From an uncultured Oceanospirillales bacterium (lineage in GTDB: Bacteria > Pseudomonadota > Gammaproteobacteria > Xanthomonadales > SZUA-36), in contig CAJXKA010000003.1 of assembly GCA_913055655.1 (NCBI GenBank), positions 2,501 to 66,500 of the forward strand: a stretch of DNA of 64,000 bases. The letters run 5' to 3'. Numbering within the stretch: the first letter of the stretch is position 1; each line of letters opens with the position of its first letter. This document shows, in pieces, positions 55,739 to 64,000 of this stretch. Under the pieces are notes generated by a model. That model was not told the origin of the DNA and ran no database searches. It saw only the letters and a program-made list of their open reading frames with translations. The position numbers were made by a program, and so were the translations under genes.

Positions 55739-56551
55739 ATGCGAATAACCTTTATCGGCGGCGGCAACATGGCCACCGCCCTGATCAGCGGCCTGGCAAG
55801 GGCCGGCGATATTTCGAAGACGGTGCGGGTCGCCGACCCCGCCGAAGCCGTGCGCGACCGTTTGGGCGCGTCTTTCGGCATCGAGTGCCATGCCGACGCG
55901 GCAACGGCGGTCGAGGACGCCGACATGGTGGTCCTGGCGGTGAAGCCGCAGGTCATGCCCGCCGTACTGGCATCATTGGCTGGCAGGGTGCCCGCGAACG
56001 CGCTGGTGGTCTCGGTGGCGGCCGGCATCCGGATCGCGGCGATTACCGGTGCCCTCGGCGTTGCCGCCGTGATCCGGGCCATGCCGAACACGCCCGCGCT
56101 ACTGGGCGCCGGGGTCACCGGCACTTTCGCCAGCGACGCCTGCACCGACGCCCAGCGCGAAGCGGCCGCAAACCTGCTGGCCGCCGCGGGCGCCACGGTC
56201 GAGGTGAAAGAGGAAGCGCTGATCGACGTGGTCACCGCCGTGTCTGGCAGCGGACCCGCCTATTTCTTCCTGCTCACCGAGGCCCTGCGTGAAGCGGGTG
56301 AATCGCTGGGGCTGGACCCGGAAGCCGCCAACACGCTCGCCACGCACACCGCCCACGGCGCCGGTGTCATGACGCTGGAGGGCGGCGCGGACGTCGCCGA
56401 ACTGCGGCGGCGCGTCACATCACCCGGCGGCACCACCCAGGCCGCGCTGGAGACCCTCGGCGCGGGCGGCTTTTCGGCGCTTGTCGCCGACGCGGTGCGG
56501 GCCGCAACCCGCCGCGGCCGCGAACTGTCCGGCGAAGGAGACGCATCGTGA
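55739..56551 (+). CDS. proC: Pyrroline-5-carboxylate reductase
   Basis: Last step of proline synthesis. 270 residues: N-terminal NAD(P)-binding ITFIGGGNMATALISGL, VVLAVKPQVMPAVL, IRAMPNTPALLGAGVTG and C-terminal dimer-domain signature VSGSGPAYFFLLTEALREAGESLGL plus TSPGGTTQAALETL. Length is typical. Begins 37 nt after yggS; its stop overlaps the yggT GTG start as GTGA. Confidence 0.96.
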   Translation: MRITFIGGGNMATALISGLARAGDISKTVRVADPAEAVRDRLGASFGIECHADAATAVEDADMVVLAVKPQVMPAVLASLAGRVPANALVVSVAAGIRIAAITGALGVAAVIRAMPNTPALLGAGVTGTFASDACTDAQREAAANLLAAAGATVEVKEEALIDVVTAVSGSGPAYFFLLTEALREAGESLGLDPEAANTLATHTAHGAGVMTLEGGADVAELRRRVTSPGGTTQAALETLGAGGFSALVADAVRAATRRGRELSGEGDAS

Positions 56552-57084
56552 ACCCGGGCGGCGCGTTCTCGTACCTGGTCGGCACGCTGATCGACCTGTA
56601 TATCACGGCGGTCATGCTGCGCCTGCTGCTGCAATGGGTGCGTGCCGACTTCTACAACCCGGTCTGCCAGTTCCTGGTCAAACTGACGAACCCGCTGCTG
56701 GTGCCGTTGCGCCGGGTCGTCCCCGCCATTGGCCAGCTGGACACCGCGTCGGTCGTCCTGATGCTGGTGCTGGAGGTGTTCAATGTCTGGCTGATGTCCA
56801 TGCTGGCCCCGGTCACGGCGCCATGGAGCCTGATCGCCATCGTCGCGGTGAAAAAGCTGATCGGCACGCTGCTGTGGACCTATTTCTTCCTGATCATCAT
56901 CATGGTGGTGCTCAGCTGGGTCGCGGCGCAGTCGCGCCACCCCGCCGTACCACTGGTGTTCCAGCTCACCGACCCGATTCTCAGGCCCTTCCGGCGCTTC
57001 ATTCCGCCGATTGCCGGCTTCGACCTGTCGCCGCTGTTCGCCCTGATCGGCATACGCGCGCTTTTGCTTCTGCTAGGCTTCTAA
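56548..57084 (+). CDS. yggT: YggT family membrane protein
   Basis: 178 residues, about four to five membrane helices in two repeated halves; each half carries the family motif LTNPLLVPLRRVVP (first) and LTDPILRPFRRFIPPIAGFDLSPL (second). The start is GTG at 56548, overlapping the proC stop. Family members are linked to osmotic-stress tolerance in some bacteria; the biochemical role is unknown. The gene order yggS-proC-yggT is common in gammaproteobacteria. Confidence 0.94.
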   Translation: MNPGGAFSYLVGTLIDLYITAVMLRLLLQWVRADFYNPVCQFLVKLTNPLLVPLRRVVPAIGQLDTASVVLMLVLEVFNVWLMSMLAPVTAPWSLIAIVAVKKLIGTLLWTYFFLIIIMVVLSWVAAQSRHPAVPLVFQLTDPILRPFRRFIPPIAGFDLSPLFALIGIRALLLLLGF

Positions 57085-57108
57085 AGCGTGTTCCAACCGG
57101 AGAACGTC

Positions 57109-57543
57109 ATGATGCGTAAATTCACGATCCTCTTCGTCCTGGCCGCGACCAGTTTCGCGATACCGGCGTTCGGCCAGCAGTCGGTTTCTTTTGACGGTTA
57201 CACCGTCCACTACAACGCGCTCAGCACCAGCCAACTGACGCCGCAGGTGGCCCAGGCCTATGGTATCCAGCGTTCTTCCAGCCGTGCACTGCTGAACATC
57301 ACGGTGCTGGACGCCAACGACGAACCCACCGAGGCCCGGGTCACCGCGAATGCGCGCAACCTGACCGGCCAGCGTCGCGAAATCGACATGCGCAAGATTG
57401 CCGAGGGTGACGACGCCATTTACTACATCGGCGAGTTTCGCGTGAACAACATGGAGACCTTCGATTTCACGGTGGATGTGCGGCCGGAAGGCGCGGACAA
57501 GCCGATCGAGGTTACGTTCCGGCAGCAGTTCTACACCGAATAG
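57109..57543 (+). CDS. DUF4426 periplasmic protein
   Basis: 144 residues from the ATG at 57109 (GGAG 6 nt upstream). Signal peptide MMRKFTILFVLAATSFAIPAFG; the mature part SFDGYTVHYNALSTSQLTPQVAQAYGIQRS and FRVNNMETFDFTVDVRP match DUF4426, usually found after yggT in this group. A small immunoglobulin-like beta domain; function unknown. GGA copy 6 starts 21 nt after the stop. Confidence 0.9.
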   Translation: MMRKFTILFVLAATSFAIPAFGQQSVSFDGYTVHYNALSTSQLTPQVAQAYGIQRSSSRALLNITVLDANDEPTEARVTANARNLTGQRREIDMRKIAEGDDAIYYIGEFRVNNMETFDFTVDVRPEGADKPIEVTFRQQFYTE

Positions 57544-57563
57544 GCCCGGAGGGCGTGTCGCGG

Positions 57564-57677
57564 GGTCGCGGAGCGGTGAGGCCTGCGCAGGACACGCTCG
57601 AGTACTTCCCTGTAACGCTTGGACGCGGCCATCCATGGCCGCGTACAGTCCTGCGCAGGCCTCACCGCCCCGCGACC
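57564..57677 (-). repeat. GGA double-hairpin element, copy 6 (inverted)
   Basis: Arms 57564-57593 and 57648-57677 pair over 30 bp with one mismatch. The 54-nt core on the minus strand has hairpin A, a 9-bp stem ACGCGGCCA with loop TGGA, and hairpin B, TAC-AGGGAA-GTA. It follows the DUF4426 gene and precedes the octamer array, between convergent transcription units. Confidence 0.9.
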
Positions 57678-57777
57678 GTCGAAACGCACAGCAGGCCGAT
57701 GGACTGCTGTCGCAGGATTGCCGGGAGTTGAGTGCTGAAAGCTTTGCCCGACCAGGCCCACTGACCCGCCGGCCCTA

Positions 57778-57921
57778 CCGCCTCACCATTTCACTGATTC
57801 CCCGTCTTACCGCCTCACCGACTCCCCGATTCCCCGATTCCCCGCCTCACCGTCTCACCGTCTCACCGTTCCGCCGTTCCACCGTTCCGCCGTTTCACCG
57901 TCTCACCGTCCCACCGTCTCA
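57778..57921. repeat. Degenerate octamer tandem array, 18 copies, ending on the pdxH stop codon
   Basis: Exactly 18 consecutive 8-bp units on the plus strand with consensus CCGTCTCA (TGAGACGG on the pdxH strand), from 57778 to 57921. The last unit's TCA is the pdxH stop codon. Common variants are CCGATTCC, CCGTTCCG and CCGCCTCA. Between the GGA element and this array, 57678-57777 shows nothing recognisable. Confidence 0.9.
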
Positions 57922-58515
57922 GGGAAACAGGCGTTCGCGGGTCCATTCGCCGTCTTCCAGCGTGAAGACGTAACGATCGTGCAGGCGTGATGGGCGGCCG
58001 TACCAGAACTCGACCATGCGGGGTCGGACCAGGTAACCGGACCAGTGTGGGGGGCGGGGTACGGCGCGGCCCAGGTAGCGGGCCTCGGTGGCGGCGACGC
58101 GTTTGACCAGCGTGGCGCGGCCGGGCATCGGTCTTGACTGGTCGGAGGCCCAGGCGCCCAGCTGACTCCCGCGGGGGCGCGAGGCGAAATAGGCATCGGC
58201 GTCTTCGTCGCTGACGGGCTCGGCCACGCCCTCCACCCGGACCTGGCGCTCTGTGGCTTTCCAGTGGAACACCAGCGCGGCTTCGGTGTGTGCCGAGAGC
58301 TGTTGCCCCTTTCGGCTTTCCAGGTTGGTGTAGAACACGAAACCGGCCGCACTGAATTCCTTCATCAGCACCATGCGCGACGACAGGCCGCCCTCGACGC
58401 CCAGGGTGGACAGGCACATGGCCGTGGGCTCGATCTCGCCGGCCGCCTGCGCCTCGGCCAGGCCCTCCCGGAATCGCTCCAGCACCTCGTCGGGCAGTGC
58501 GGTCATGGCCGTCAT
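57919..58515 (-). CDS. pdxH: Pyridoxamine 5'-phosphate oxidase
   Basis: FMN-dependent formation of pyridoxal phosphate. 198 residues, lacking the N-terminal tail of E. coli PdxH (218 residues) but like the shorter forms of this bacterial group. Motifs: SSRMVLMKEFSAAGFVFYTNLESRKGQQL (FMN and substrate binding), WKATERQVRVEG, ASRPRGSQLGAWAS and the C-terminal VEFWYGRPSRLHDRYVF. It starts 2 nt after the exosortase stop, so the two are one unit. Its stop codon is the end of the octamer array, so its 3' end may have been reshaped by repeat growth. Confidence 0.94.
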   Translation of the reverse strand: MTAMTALPDEVLERFREGLAEAQAAGEIEPTAMCLSTLGVEGGLSSRMVLMKEFSAAGFVFYTNLESRKGQQLSAHTEAALVFHWKATERQVRVEGVAEPVSDEDADAYFASRPRGSQLGAWASDQSRPMPGRATLVKRVAATEARYLGRAVPRPPHWSGYLVRPRMVEFWYGRPSRLHDRYVFTLEDGEWTRERLFP

Positions 58516-58516
58516 G

Positions 58517-59059
58517 TCAGGCCACCGCTTCGTGGGTACCCGTACCGCTGCCCGGGGCGGCGCCGTCGTCGTCCGGCGGGCCGGGTCGCGGAATCTTGCG
58601 CAGCCAGATCAGCCAGACCACCAGCGCGTCCAGGATGATCAGCGCCTGCCACAGGTACAGGTGAAACCACTCGAACATGGTGTGGTTCCACTGGCCCAGG
58701 TAGAACAGGCTGATGATGCGCACCAGGTTCAGCGCCTGGATGGCGACGAAGCCGATCACGAAACCGATCAGCTTGTGTTTGAACGGCGCCGGGAACGCGA
58801 AGATGGCGGCGAACAGGATGATCACGGCCTCCAGGCCATTACAGCCACGTTCGATGCGCACGCCAAAGCCGCTGGCCTGGTCACGGATGACGTTGCCGGT
58901 GGCGATGACGCCATCGTCGAACAGCGTCACGATCCAGACCGAGATGTCGGCAATCATGGAGGTGAACGGCAGGATGACGTGCTTTTCCACCGGCTGTAGA
59001 ATTTCCAGCGTGAAAAGGCCGATCAGCAGCACCGAAAAAATGATGAAGAACCGCAGCAT
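58517..59059 (-). CDS. xrtH: Exosortase H (XrtH)
   Basis: 180 residues from the ATG at 59059; the longer frame crosses into the aroK promoter and has no family likeness. An integral membrane transpeptidase-like enzyme with the exosortase triad: Cys73 in RIERGCNGLEA, Arg114 in ALNLVRIISL and His133 in FEWFHLYLW. The overall pattern fits XrtH, which recognises IPTLxxWG-CTERM proteins. A candidate substrate with an IPATG-type tail is encoded at 6395-9547. The proline/Gly-rich acidic C-terminus is probably cytoplasmic and unstructured. Coupled to pdxH; ribosome site not evident. Confidence 0.9.
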   Translation of the reverse strand: MLRFFIIFSVLLIGLFTLEILQPVEKHVILPFTSMIADISVWIVTLFDDGVIATGNVIRDQASGFGVRIERGCNGLEAVIILFAAIFAFPAPFKHKLIGFVIGFVAIQALNLVRIISLFYLGQWNHTMFEWFHLYLWQALIILDALVVWLIWLRKIPRPGPPDDDGAAPGSGTGTHEAVA

Positions 59060-59152
59060 GTGGAATCGATGGAACGCGCCCGGGCAGTGGCTCCACATGG
59101 TAACGAAAGGCGGCCCGCGACGCACCCGCTGCGGCGGGGCACGGCAGTCGGG

Positions 59153-59716
59153 ATGAGCCACGCTGAAACCGCGCATCCGAACCGCGTGTTCCTGGTCGGC
59201 CCGATGGGTTCGGGCAAGACCACGCTCGGCCGCCGCGTGGCCGACCTGCTGGGCATGGACTTCCACGACTGCGACGACGCTATCGAGGCATGCACCGGCG
59301 CCAGCATCAACCTGATCTTTGATATCGAGGGGGAAGCCGGCTTTCGCGAACGTGAGTCGAGGAAACTGGAAGAACTGGCGCAGCTGGACAACGCGCTGAT
59401 CTCCACTGGCGGCGGCGCCGTCCTCGCCGCGGCCAACCGTTCCCTGCTGCGTTCACACGGCACCGTGGTCTGGCTGCAGGCCTCGGTGGACCAGCAGATT
59501 CGCCGCCTGGAGCTCGACCGCAGCCGGCCGCTGCTGCAGGCGCCGGACCGGCGTGCGAAGCTGGAGCAGCTGGCAGCCGATCGCAACCCCCTCTACGAAG
59601 AAGTCGCGGACCTGGTTTTCAGCTCCGGTGGGCGCGGCGTGCCACTAGTGGCGCAGGCGCTGGCGGAACTCATCCAACAACACCATCTCGCCGAAAACGG
59701 GGAAACAACCGAATGA
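59153..59716 (+). CDS. aroK: Shikimate kinase
   Basis: 187 residues from the ATG at 59153; a 31-codon extension overlapping the exosortase start is rejected. P-loop LVGPMGSGKTTLGR (16-23 core), shikimate-binding DCDDAIEACTG, FRERESRKLEEL, STGGGAVL and the LID arginine in DRSRPLL. Catalyses ATP-dependent phosphorylation of shikimate. The aroB start overlaps its stop as ATGA, the standard aroK-aroB pairing. Confidence 0.95.
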   Translation: MSHAETAHPNRVFLVGPMGSGKTTLGRRVADLLGMDFHDCDDAIEACTGASINLIFDIEGEAGFRERESRKLEELAQLDNALISTGGGAVLAAANRSLLRSHGTVVWLQASVDQQIRRLELDRSRPLLQAPDRRAKLEQLAADRNPLYEEVADLVFSSGGRGVPLVAQALAELIQQHHLAENGETTE

Positions 59717-60801
59717 GAACCATTGAAATCCCGCTCGGCGAGCGCGCCTATCCCGTAGTAGTAGGCGAAGGCCTGCTGGCCGACCCGGCAACCTGGGCCC
59801 CGCACCTGGGCAAGGCACCCGTGGTGGTGGTCACCAACGACACTGTCGCCGACCTGTACCTGCAACCGGTGCTGGACGCGCTGGCCGGGCACGATGTTGA
59901 CACCTTCGTCATGCCCGACGGCGAGACCGAGAAAAACTGGGACAACTGGCGCGCGCTGATCGGCCAGCTGGCTGACCGTCACGCGCCGCGCGACACCACG
60001 CTGGTGGCGCTGGGCGGCGGCGTGGTCGGCGACCTCTGCGGCTTCGCCGCGGCCACGTGGATGCGCGGCATCCGCTTCATCCAGGTACCTACCACGCTGC
60101 TGGCGCAGGTGGATGCGTCGGTGGGCGGCAAAACCGCCATCAACATCCCGCAGGGTAAAAACCTGGTGGGCGCCTTCCACCAGCCCGCGGCGGTGCTGGC
60201 CGACACCGCCACGCTGCGCACGCTACCGCCGCGCGAATACCGCGCCGGCCTGGCGGAGGTGCTGAAGTACGGCGCCATATGCGACGCTGGTTTTATCGAC
60301 TGGTTTGAGGCCAACATCGACGCGTTGCGGGCCATGGATGCGTCGGCGCTGGCGGAAATTGTCGAGCGCTCGGTGCGCTACAAGGCCGCCGTGGTGGCCG
60401 AGGACGAGCAGGAGCAGGGCGTGCGCGCGATCCTGAACTTCGGCCATACCTTCGGCCACGCGCTGGAAACCCACACCGGCTACACGCGCTTCCTGCATGG
60501 CGAGGCGATCGCCATCGGCATGGTGGTCGCAGCTACGCTGAGCGAGGCGCGCGGACTGCTGCAGCCCGGGCTGGCCCAGCGACTGGCCGACATCCAGTCG
60601 GCGCTGGGCCTGGCCGTGAGCATTCCGGCGGACATCGAACCCGCCGACCTGCTGGAACACATGCGCCTGGACAAGAAAAACCTCGCGGGGCGGCGCCGGC
60701 TGGTGCTACTGTCCGCACCCGGAAACGCCATCATCGACGAAGACAGCCGCGACGACGAGATTCTCGCGGCGCTGACAGCCTGCCGGGACCACCCGGAATA
60801 G
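59713..60801 (+). CDS. aroB: 3-dehydroquinate synthase
   Basis: 362 residues, NAD- and metal-dependent cyclisation of DAHP. Motifs: [63 protein letters not shown] and the metal histidines in [13 protein letters not shown] and [11 protein letters not shown]. It comes between aroK (overlap) and hemE (4-nt gap), so shikimate and haem steps share a transcript. Confidence 0.97.
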   Translation: MRTIEIPLGERAYPVVVGEGLLADPATWAPHLGKAPVVVVTNDTVADLYLQPVLDALAGHDVDTFVMPDGETEKNWDNWRALIGQLADRHAPRDTTLVALGGGVVGDLCGFAAATWMRGIRFIQVPTTLLAQVDASVGGKTAINIPQGKNLVGAFHQPAAVLADTATLRTLPPREYRAGLAEVLKYGAICDAGFIDWFEANIDALRAMDASALAEIVERSVRYKAAVVAEDEQEQGVRAILNFGHTFGHALETHTGYTRFLHGEAIAIGMVVAATLSEARGLLQPGLAQRLADIQSALGLAVSIPADIEPADLLEHMRLDKKNLAGRRRLVLLSAPGNAIIDEDSRDDEILAALTACRDHPE

Positions 60802-60805
60802 AACC

Positions 60806-61867
60806 ATGACTGAACCGAATCACCGTTTGTTGCGCGCCCTGCTGCGCCTGCCCGTCGACCGCACCCCGGTGTGGATCATGCGCCAGGCCGGCCGCTACCT
60901 TCCCGAATATCGCGAAGTGCGTGCCAAGGCCGGCAGTTTCATGGCCCTGGCCACTCAGCCGGAACTGGCCTGCGAAGTGACCCTGCAGCCACTACGCCGC
61001 TTCGACCTGGATGCGGCCATCCTGTTCTCGGACATCCTGACCATTCCCGACGCCATGGGCCTGGGGCTGTATTTTGTCGAGGGCGAGGGGCCGAAGTTCG
61101 AGCGTCCCGTGCGCGATGCGGCCGCCATCCGCGCCCTGCCGCGGCCGGACCCGGAAGACTCGCTTCGATACGTCATGGACGCGGTCCGCCTGATCCGCCG
61201 TGAACTGGACGAAGAAAAACCGCTGATCGGCTTCGCCGGCAGCCCGTGGACGCTGATGACCTACATGGTCGAGGGCGGCTCCAGCCGCGACTTCGCTCGC
61301 GTAAAGGCGCTGCTCTACGACGATCCCGATGCCGCCCACCTGTTGCTGGGCAAGCTGGCGGACAACGTCACCGATTACCTCAACGCCCAGATCGAGGCCG
61401 GCGCCCAGGCGGTGCAGGTATTCGATTCATGGGGTGGCGCCCTGGCGCACGATGCCTTCCGCGAGTTCTCGCTGCGCTACCTGACGCGCATCGTTGACGG
61501 GCTCAAACGCGAACATGACGGCCAGAAGATTCCCGTCATCCTGTTCAGCAAGGGCTGCAACACGCAGCTGGAAGGCCTGGCGGACACCGGCGCCGATGCG
61601 TTGGGCGTCGACTGGACCATCACCCTGGCCGAGGCCCGCCACCGGGTGGGTAACCGCGTGGCGCTGCAGGGCAACATGGACCCGGCCATCCTGCTGGCTT
61701 CACCAGCGGCCATTCGCGCGCAGGTGCGCGCCACGCTGGAAAGCTACGGCGAGGGGACCGGGCACGTGTTCAACCTGGGGCATGGCATCACCCCCGGCGT
61801 GCCGCCCGAGCACCTGGGTGCGCTGGTGGACGCCGTGCACGAATTCAGCCCGGCGCTGCATGGGTAG
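60806..61867 (+). CDS. hemE: Uroporphyrinogen decarboxylase
   Basis: 353 residues; decarboxylates uroporphyrinogen III to coproporphyrinogen III. N-terminal signature [16 protein letters not shown] (21-36), [15 protein letters not shown] with the catalytic Asp, [18 protein letters not shown], and FDSWGGAL and GLVD-like [10 protein letters not shown] further on, ending [15 protein letters not shown]. Starts 4 nt after aroB; convergent with the small secreted gene at 61904. Confidence 0.97.
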   Translation: MTEPNHRLLRALLRLPVDRTPVWIMRQAGRYLPEYREVRAKAGSFMALATQPELACEVTLQPLRRFDLDAAILFSDILTIPDAMGLGLYFVEGEGPKFERPVRDAAAIRALPRPDPEDSLRYVMDAVRLIRRELDEEKPLIGFAGSPWTLMTYMVEGGSSRDFARVKALLYDDPDAAHLLLGKLADNVTDYLNAQIEAGAQAVQVFDSWGGALAHDAFREFSLRYLTRIVDGLKREHDGQKIPVILFSKGCNTQLEGLADTGADALGVDWTITLAEARHRVGNRVALQGNMDPAILLASPAAIRAQVRATLESYGEGTGHVFNLGHGITPGVPPEHLGALVDAVHEFSPALHG

Positions 61868-61903
61868 TCACTTATGGGGCGCCAGCACGGCGCCCTGTCC
61901 CGG

Positions 61904-62461
61904 CTAGCGGACCTGTTCGACCAGCACGCTGCGCCCTGATGCGACGTGCTCCATTTTCCAGCCGCCCATCATGTTCTTGTCGAACGTGACCTGGTTCTCG
62001 TCGTCGTAGTAGTTAAACGTGCCCGGCATGCGCTGGCGCCAGACCTGGCCGTTATCCAGCTTGAACAGGGTTTTGCCGTTCCAACCGACGAAACCCTGCA
62101 CCCGGGCACTGAACTCATCGCTGGCTTTTTCGGGTTCCGGCTTCGCCGCGGCGGCCTGGGCGGCCTCGGTGGCGGCAGCCGCTTCGGCCTGTGCAGCGGC
62201 GACCGCGACCGCGGCCGCCGCCTCGGCTTCTGCCGCGGCCTGGGCGCGCGCACTCTCCACCGCCTCGTCCCGGTTATCCATGAACCAGCGGCCCAGCGCC
62301 TGCAGTTGCTCGTCCGACAGCCTGTCCAGCCCCATGGCCTGAAACTGTTCTTCGGACATCAGCCCGCGAAGGTCGATGGCCGGATCCGGTGCCTGTGCCG
62401 GGGCTGGTGAAGCCGTGAAGGCCAGGATGAAGAAAAGACTGCTCAGGTAGAGGGTTTTCAA
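61904..62461 (-). CDS. Small exported protein with Ala-rich helix and SH3-like end
   Basis: 185 residues, taken from a TTG at 62461 giving a signal peptide MKTLYLSSLFFILAFTASPAPAQ with GGA 9 nt upstream; a GTG at 62467 is an alternative. After a short acidic region (LRGLMSEEQFQAMGLDRLSDEQLQAL) comes an about 45-residue Ala/Glu/Gln helix, probably coiled coil. The C-terminal beta domain GFVGWNGKTLFKLDNGQVWRQ is common in envelope proteins of Lysobacterales. Function unknown. Confidence 0.75.
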   Translation of the reverse strand: MKTLYLSSLFFILAFTASPAPAQAPDPAIDLRGLMSEEQFQAMGLDRLSDEQLQALGRWFMDNRDEAVESARAQAAAEAEAAAAVAVAAAQAEAAAATEAAQAAAAKPEPEKASDEFSARVQGFVGWNGKTLFKLDNGQVWRQRMPGTFNYYDDENQVTFDKNMMGGWKMEHVASGRSVLVEQVR

Positions 62462-62505
62462 GGTCACGGTTCCGGAAGCGACTACGCGGTCAGACGGGCA
62501 AAAAG

Positions 62506-62511
62506 TATAAT
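62506..62511 (+). promoter_or_regulatory. -10 box placed for a leaderless transcript
   Basis: A perfect TATAAT whose last base is 8 nt before the ATG at 62520. With usual spacing, transcription would start at about 62518-62520, i.e. at the start codon. No Shine-Dalgarno precedes the ATG and no clear -35 lies 17 bp upstream. Confidence 0.5.
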
Positions 62512-62519
62512 GGCCGCCT

Positions 62520-64000
62520 ATGTCGATTGCACCTTCAGGGCGGCCCGGCGCCGCTGGCGCGAACCTGGCCCAACGCTTCCAGGAGGCGGCGGCGATTTTC
62601 CGGCGCGGCGAGTTCGCGCGGGCCGTCGAACTGTGCGAAGGCATCGACAGGGAAGCCCCCCATCACCCCGATGTCCTGCACCTGCTGGCAATGGCCAGCC
62701 GGCGCATGGGCCGCGTACTGAAAGCGGAAGAATACTTTCGTGCCAGCCTGGCGGCCAAACCTGCACAAGCCGCCGTGCTGTCCAACTTTGGCAACCTGCT
62801 GCGGCACTCAAGACGCCATGACGAGGCCGAGGATGCCTACTCACAGGCCGTCAGGGCGCAACCCGGTTTCGCCGATGCCTGGTACAACCGCGGGCTGCTG
62901 GCCCTGGACCGTCACCGACCCGTTGATGCGATCGGCTACCTGGAGCGTGCACTGGCGGCAGGCGGCAAACTGAATATCGAGCTTGCGCTGGTCAGGGCCT
63001 ACCGGGAGGCCGGCCGGCAGGAAGACGCCCAACAACTGGCGGACGCGCTGGCCGGGCGGCACCCCGGCGAGCCACGCGCCATCGGCGCCGCGATACAACC
63101 GTATCGAAAGAACGAGCCCGGCCGCGCGGTTGCCCGGCTGGAAGCCGCCATGCCGCACACGCCCGACCGCGCCGCCCTGCACCTCGAAATCGCGATGGTG
63201 TACGCCCAGGGTGGCGAACTCGACCAGGCGGTCAGCCACCTGGAAACCGCGCTGGCCGAACAACCCCTGTTGATCGACGCGCACCGTGCGCTCAACGAGA
63301 TCCACTGGCAGCGCGACGATGACCGGTTTGGCGAATCGTATCGCGATGCCATCGCCAAAGCCCCCACCTTCGCGCCGCTCTATCACAATCATGCCGCCGC
63401 GGAACTCTCAGCCGGTCACGCTGAGAACGCCGAGGCCATCCTGGAAACCGCCATCGCGAAGATCGGCCGCGACCCCTTCCTGCTGCACGGCCTGGCGGCG
63501 CAACGGCTTCGCCGCGGCGCGGATGACGGTGCCGCGGCGTTACTTACCGAGGCCCTGGACGCGCAGCCGGACAATATTCGTTTCCTGGTCGACCTGGCCA
63601 ATCACCGAATTCGTGCCGGACATTACGACCAGGCCGAGACATTGCTGGAACATGCACGCGCGATTGAGCCCTGGCACCAGGAAGTCTGGGCCTACCTGGG
63701 CACGACCTGGCGACTGGCCGGCGATGCCCGTCATGACTGGCTGAATGACTACGACACCTTGCTGAAGCCGTTGACCTTGCCGACCCCGGCGGGGTTCGCA
63801 GATACCACCGCGTTCATGGACGAACTGGCCGGCTACCTGCCCGGCCTGCATTCGGCGGGTCGCCAGCCGCTGGACCAGAGCGTTCGCGGCGGTACCCAGA
63901 CGTTCGAGATCCTGTTCGACAACCCGCATCCGCTGGTCCAGGCACTCAAATCCGCGGTGGACACGGTACTCGCCGAGTACCTGGCGGCGATGCCCCGGGA
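62520..64000 (+). CDS. TPR protein with start of a 2OG-Fe(II) oxygenase-like domain (runs off the window)
   Basis: Open from the ATG at 62520 to the window end, about 493 residues seen. Tandem tetratricopeptide repeats fill most of it: RRGEFARAVELCEGIDRE, GRVLKAEEYFRASLAAKP, RRHDEAEDAYSQAVRAQP, RPVDAIGYLERALAAG and more up to about residue 400. Near the end QPLDQSVRGGTQTFEILFDNPHPLVQAL resembles the entry of putative 2OG-Fe(II) oxygenase domains often fused to TPRs; the metal motif lies outside the window, so this is inferred. No signal peptide. Likely leaderless. Confidence 0.7.
   Translation, partial: MSIAPSGRPGAAGANLAQRFQEAAAIFRRGEFARAVELCEGIDREAPHHPDVLHLLAMASRRMGRVLKAEEYFRASLAAKPAQAAVLSNFGNLLRHSRRHDEAEDAYSQAVRAQPGFADAWYNRGLLALDRHRPVDAIGYLERALAAGGKLNIELALVRAYREAGRQEDAQQLADALAGRHPGEPRAIGAAIQPYRKNEPGRAVARLEAAMPHTPDRAALHLEIAMVYAQGGELDQAVSHLETALAEQPLLIDAHRALNEIHWQRDDDRFGESYRDAIAKAPTFAPLYHNHAAAELSAGHAENAEAILETAIAKIGRDPFLLHGLAAQRLRRGADDGAAALLTEALDAQPDNIRFLVDLANHRIRAGHYDQAETLLEHARAIEPWHQEVWAYLGTTWRLAGDARHDWLNDYDTLLKPLTLPTPAGFADTTAFMDELAGYLPGLHSAGRQPLDQSVRGGTQTFEILFDNPHPLVQALKSAVDTVLAEYLAAMPR

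Overview
This GC-rich window (about two thirds G+C by eye) is densely packed with operons joined by ATGA or GTGA start/stop overlaps. It looks like chromosome of a gammaproteobacterium close to the Lysobacterales (Xanthomonadales). The clearest pointer is the Xanthomonas-type arginine pathway: N-acetylornithine carbamoyltransferase, argininosuccinate synthase, acetylcitrulline deacetylase, a fused NAGK-NAGS, ArgC and ArgH in a row. Exosortase H, a YggT-DUF4426 pair and a DUF1302/DUF1329/RND cluster fit that placement. A Wenzhouxiangella-like genus is possible but cannot be shown from one window. I see no rRNA, tRNA, CRISPR array, transposase or phage gene.

Layout. 1-6380: arginine operon on the minus strand, preceded by a promoter, a short Arg-rich leader ORF and a terminator. 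6395-9547: a secreted protein with seven DUF11-like repeats and a CTERM-like tail. 9720-18805: lipase, DUF1302, DUF1329, Ycf48-like and RND-transporter genes. 19026-20390: an SLC13 carrier. 20546-29250: one operon carrying malic enzyme, pyruvate dehydrogenase E1 and E2, a retropepsin-like protease and E3, i.e. malate to pyruvate to acetyl-CoA. 29327-31916 (pyk, fba) and 41062-45284 (tkt, gap, pgk): lower glycolysis in two blocks. Between them lie a sulfatase, an octaheme cytochrome, a likely thiamine-salvage trio and a PlpD-like patatin. 45411-52502: symporter, stress protein, thioredoxin-like protein, an unknown envelope protein and a two-component system. 52716-57543: pilU/pilT divergent from yggS-proC-yggT-DUF4426. 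57919-64000: pdxH and exosortase H, then aroK-aroB-hemE, a small secreted protein and the start of a TPR protein.

The most unusual features are not protein genes. First, the arginine operon leader encodes an 18-residue peptide with six arginines, followed by a U-tailed hairpin and an upstream segment able to pair with that hairpin: the layout of a ribosome-mediated attenuator. Second, six intergenic elements (9615, 20415, 40737, 40937, 46005, 57564) share a 50-54 nt core with two hairpins whose loops present GGA, enclosed by self-complementary arms of 28-32 nt that differ from copy to copy. The second hairpin closely resembles the known CsrA/RsmA binding consensus. Third, 7-bp and 8-bp tandem repeats built on GTGAG recur between genes, end exactly on the pdxH stop codon, and once sit inside a coding linker (lpd).

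Starts were chosen by ribosome-binding site, signal peptide and family length; where the longest reading frame was shortened, the entry says so. All function calls are from reading motifs by eye, with no database search.
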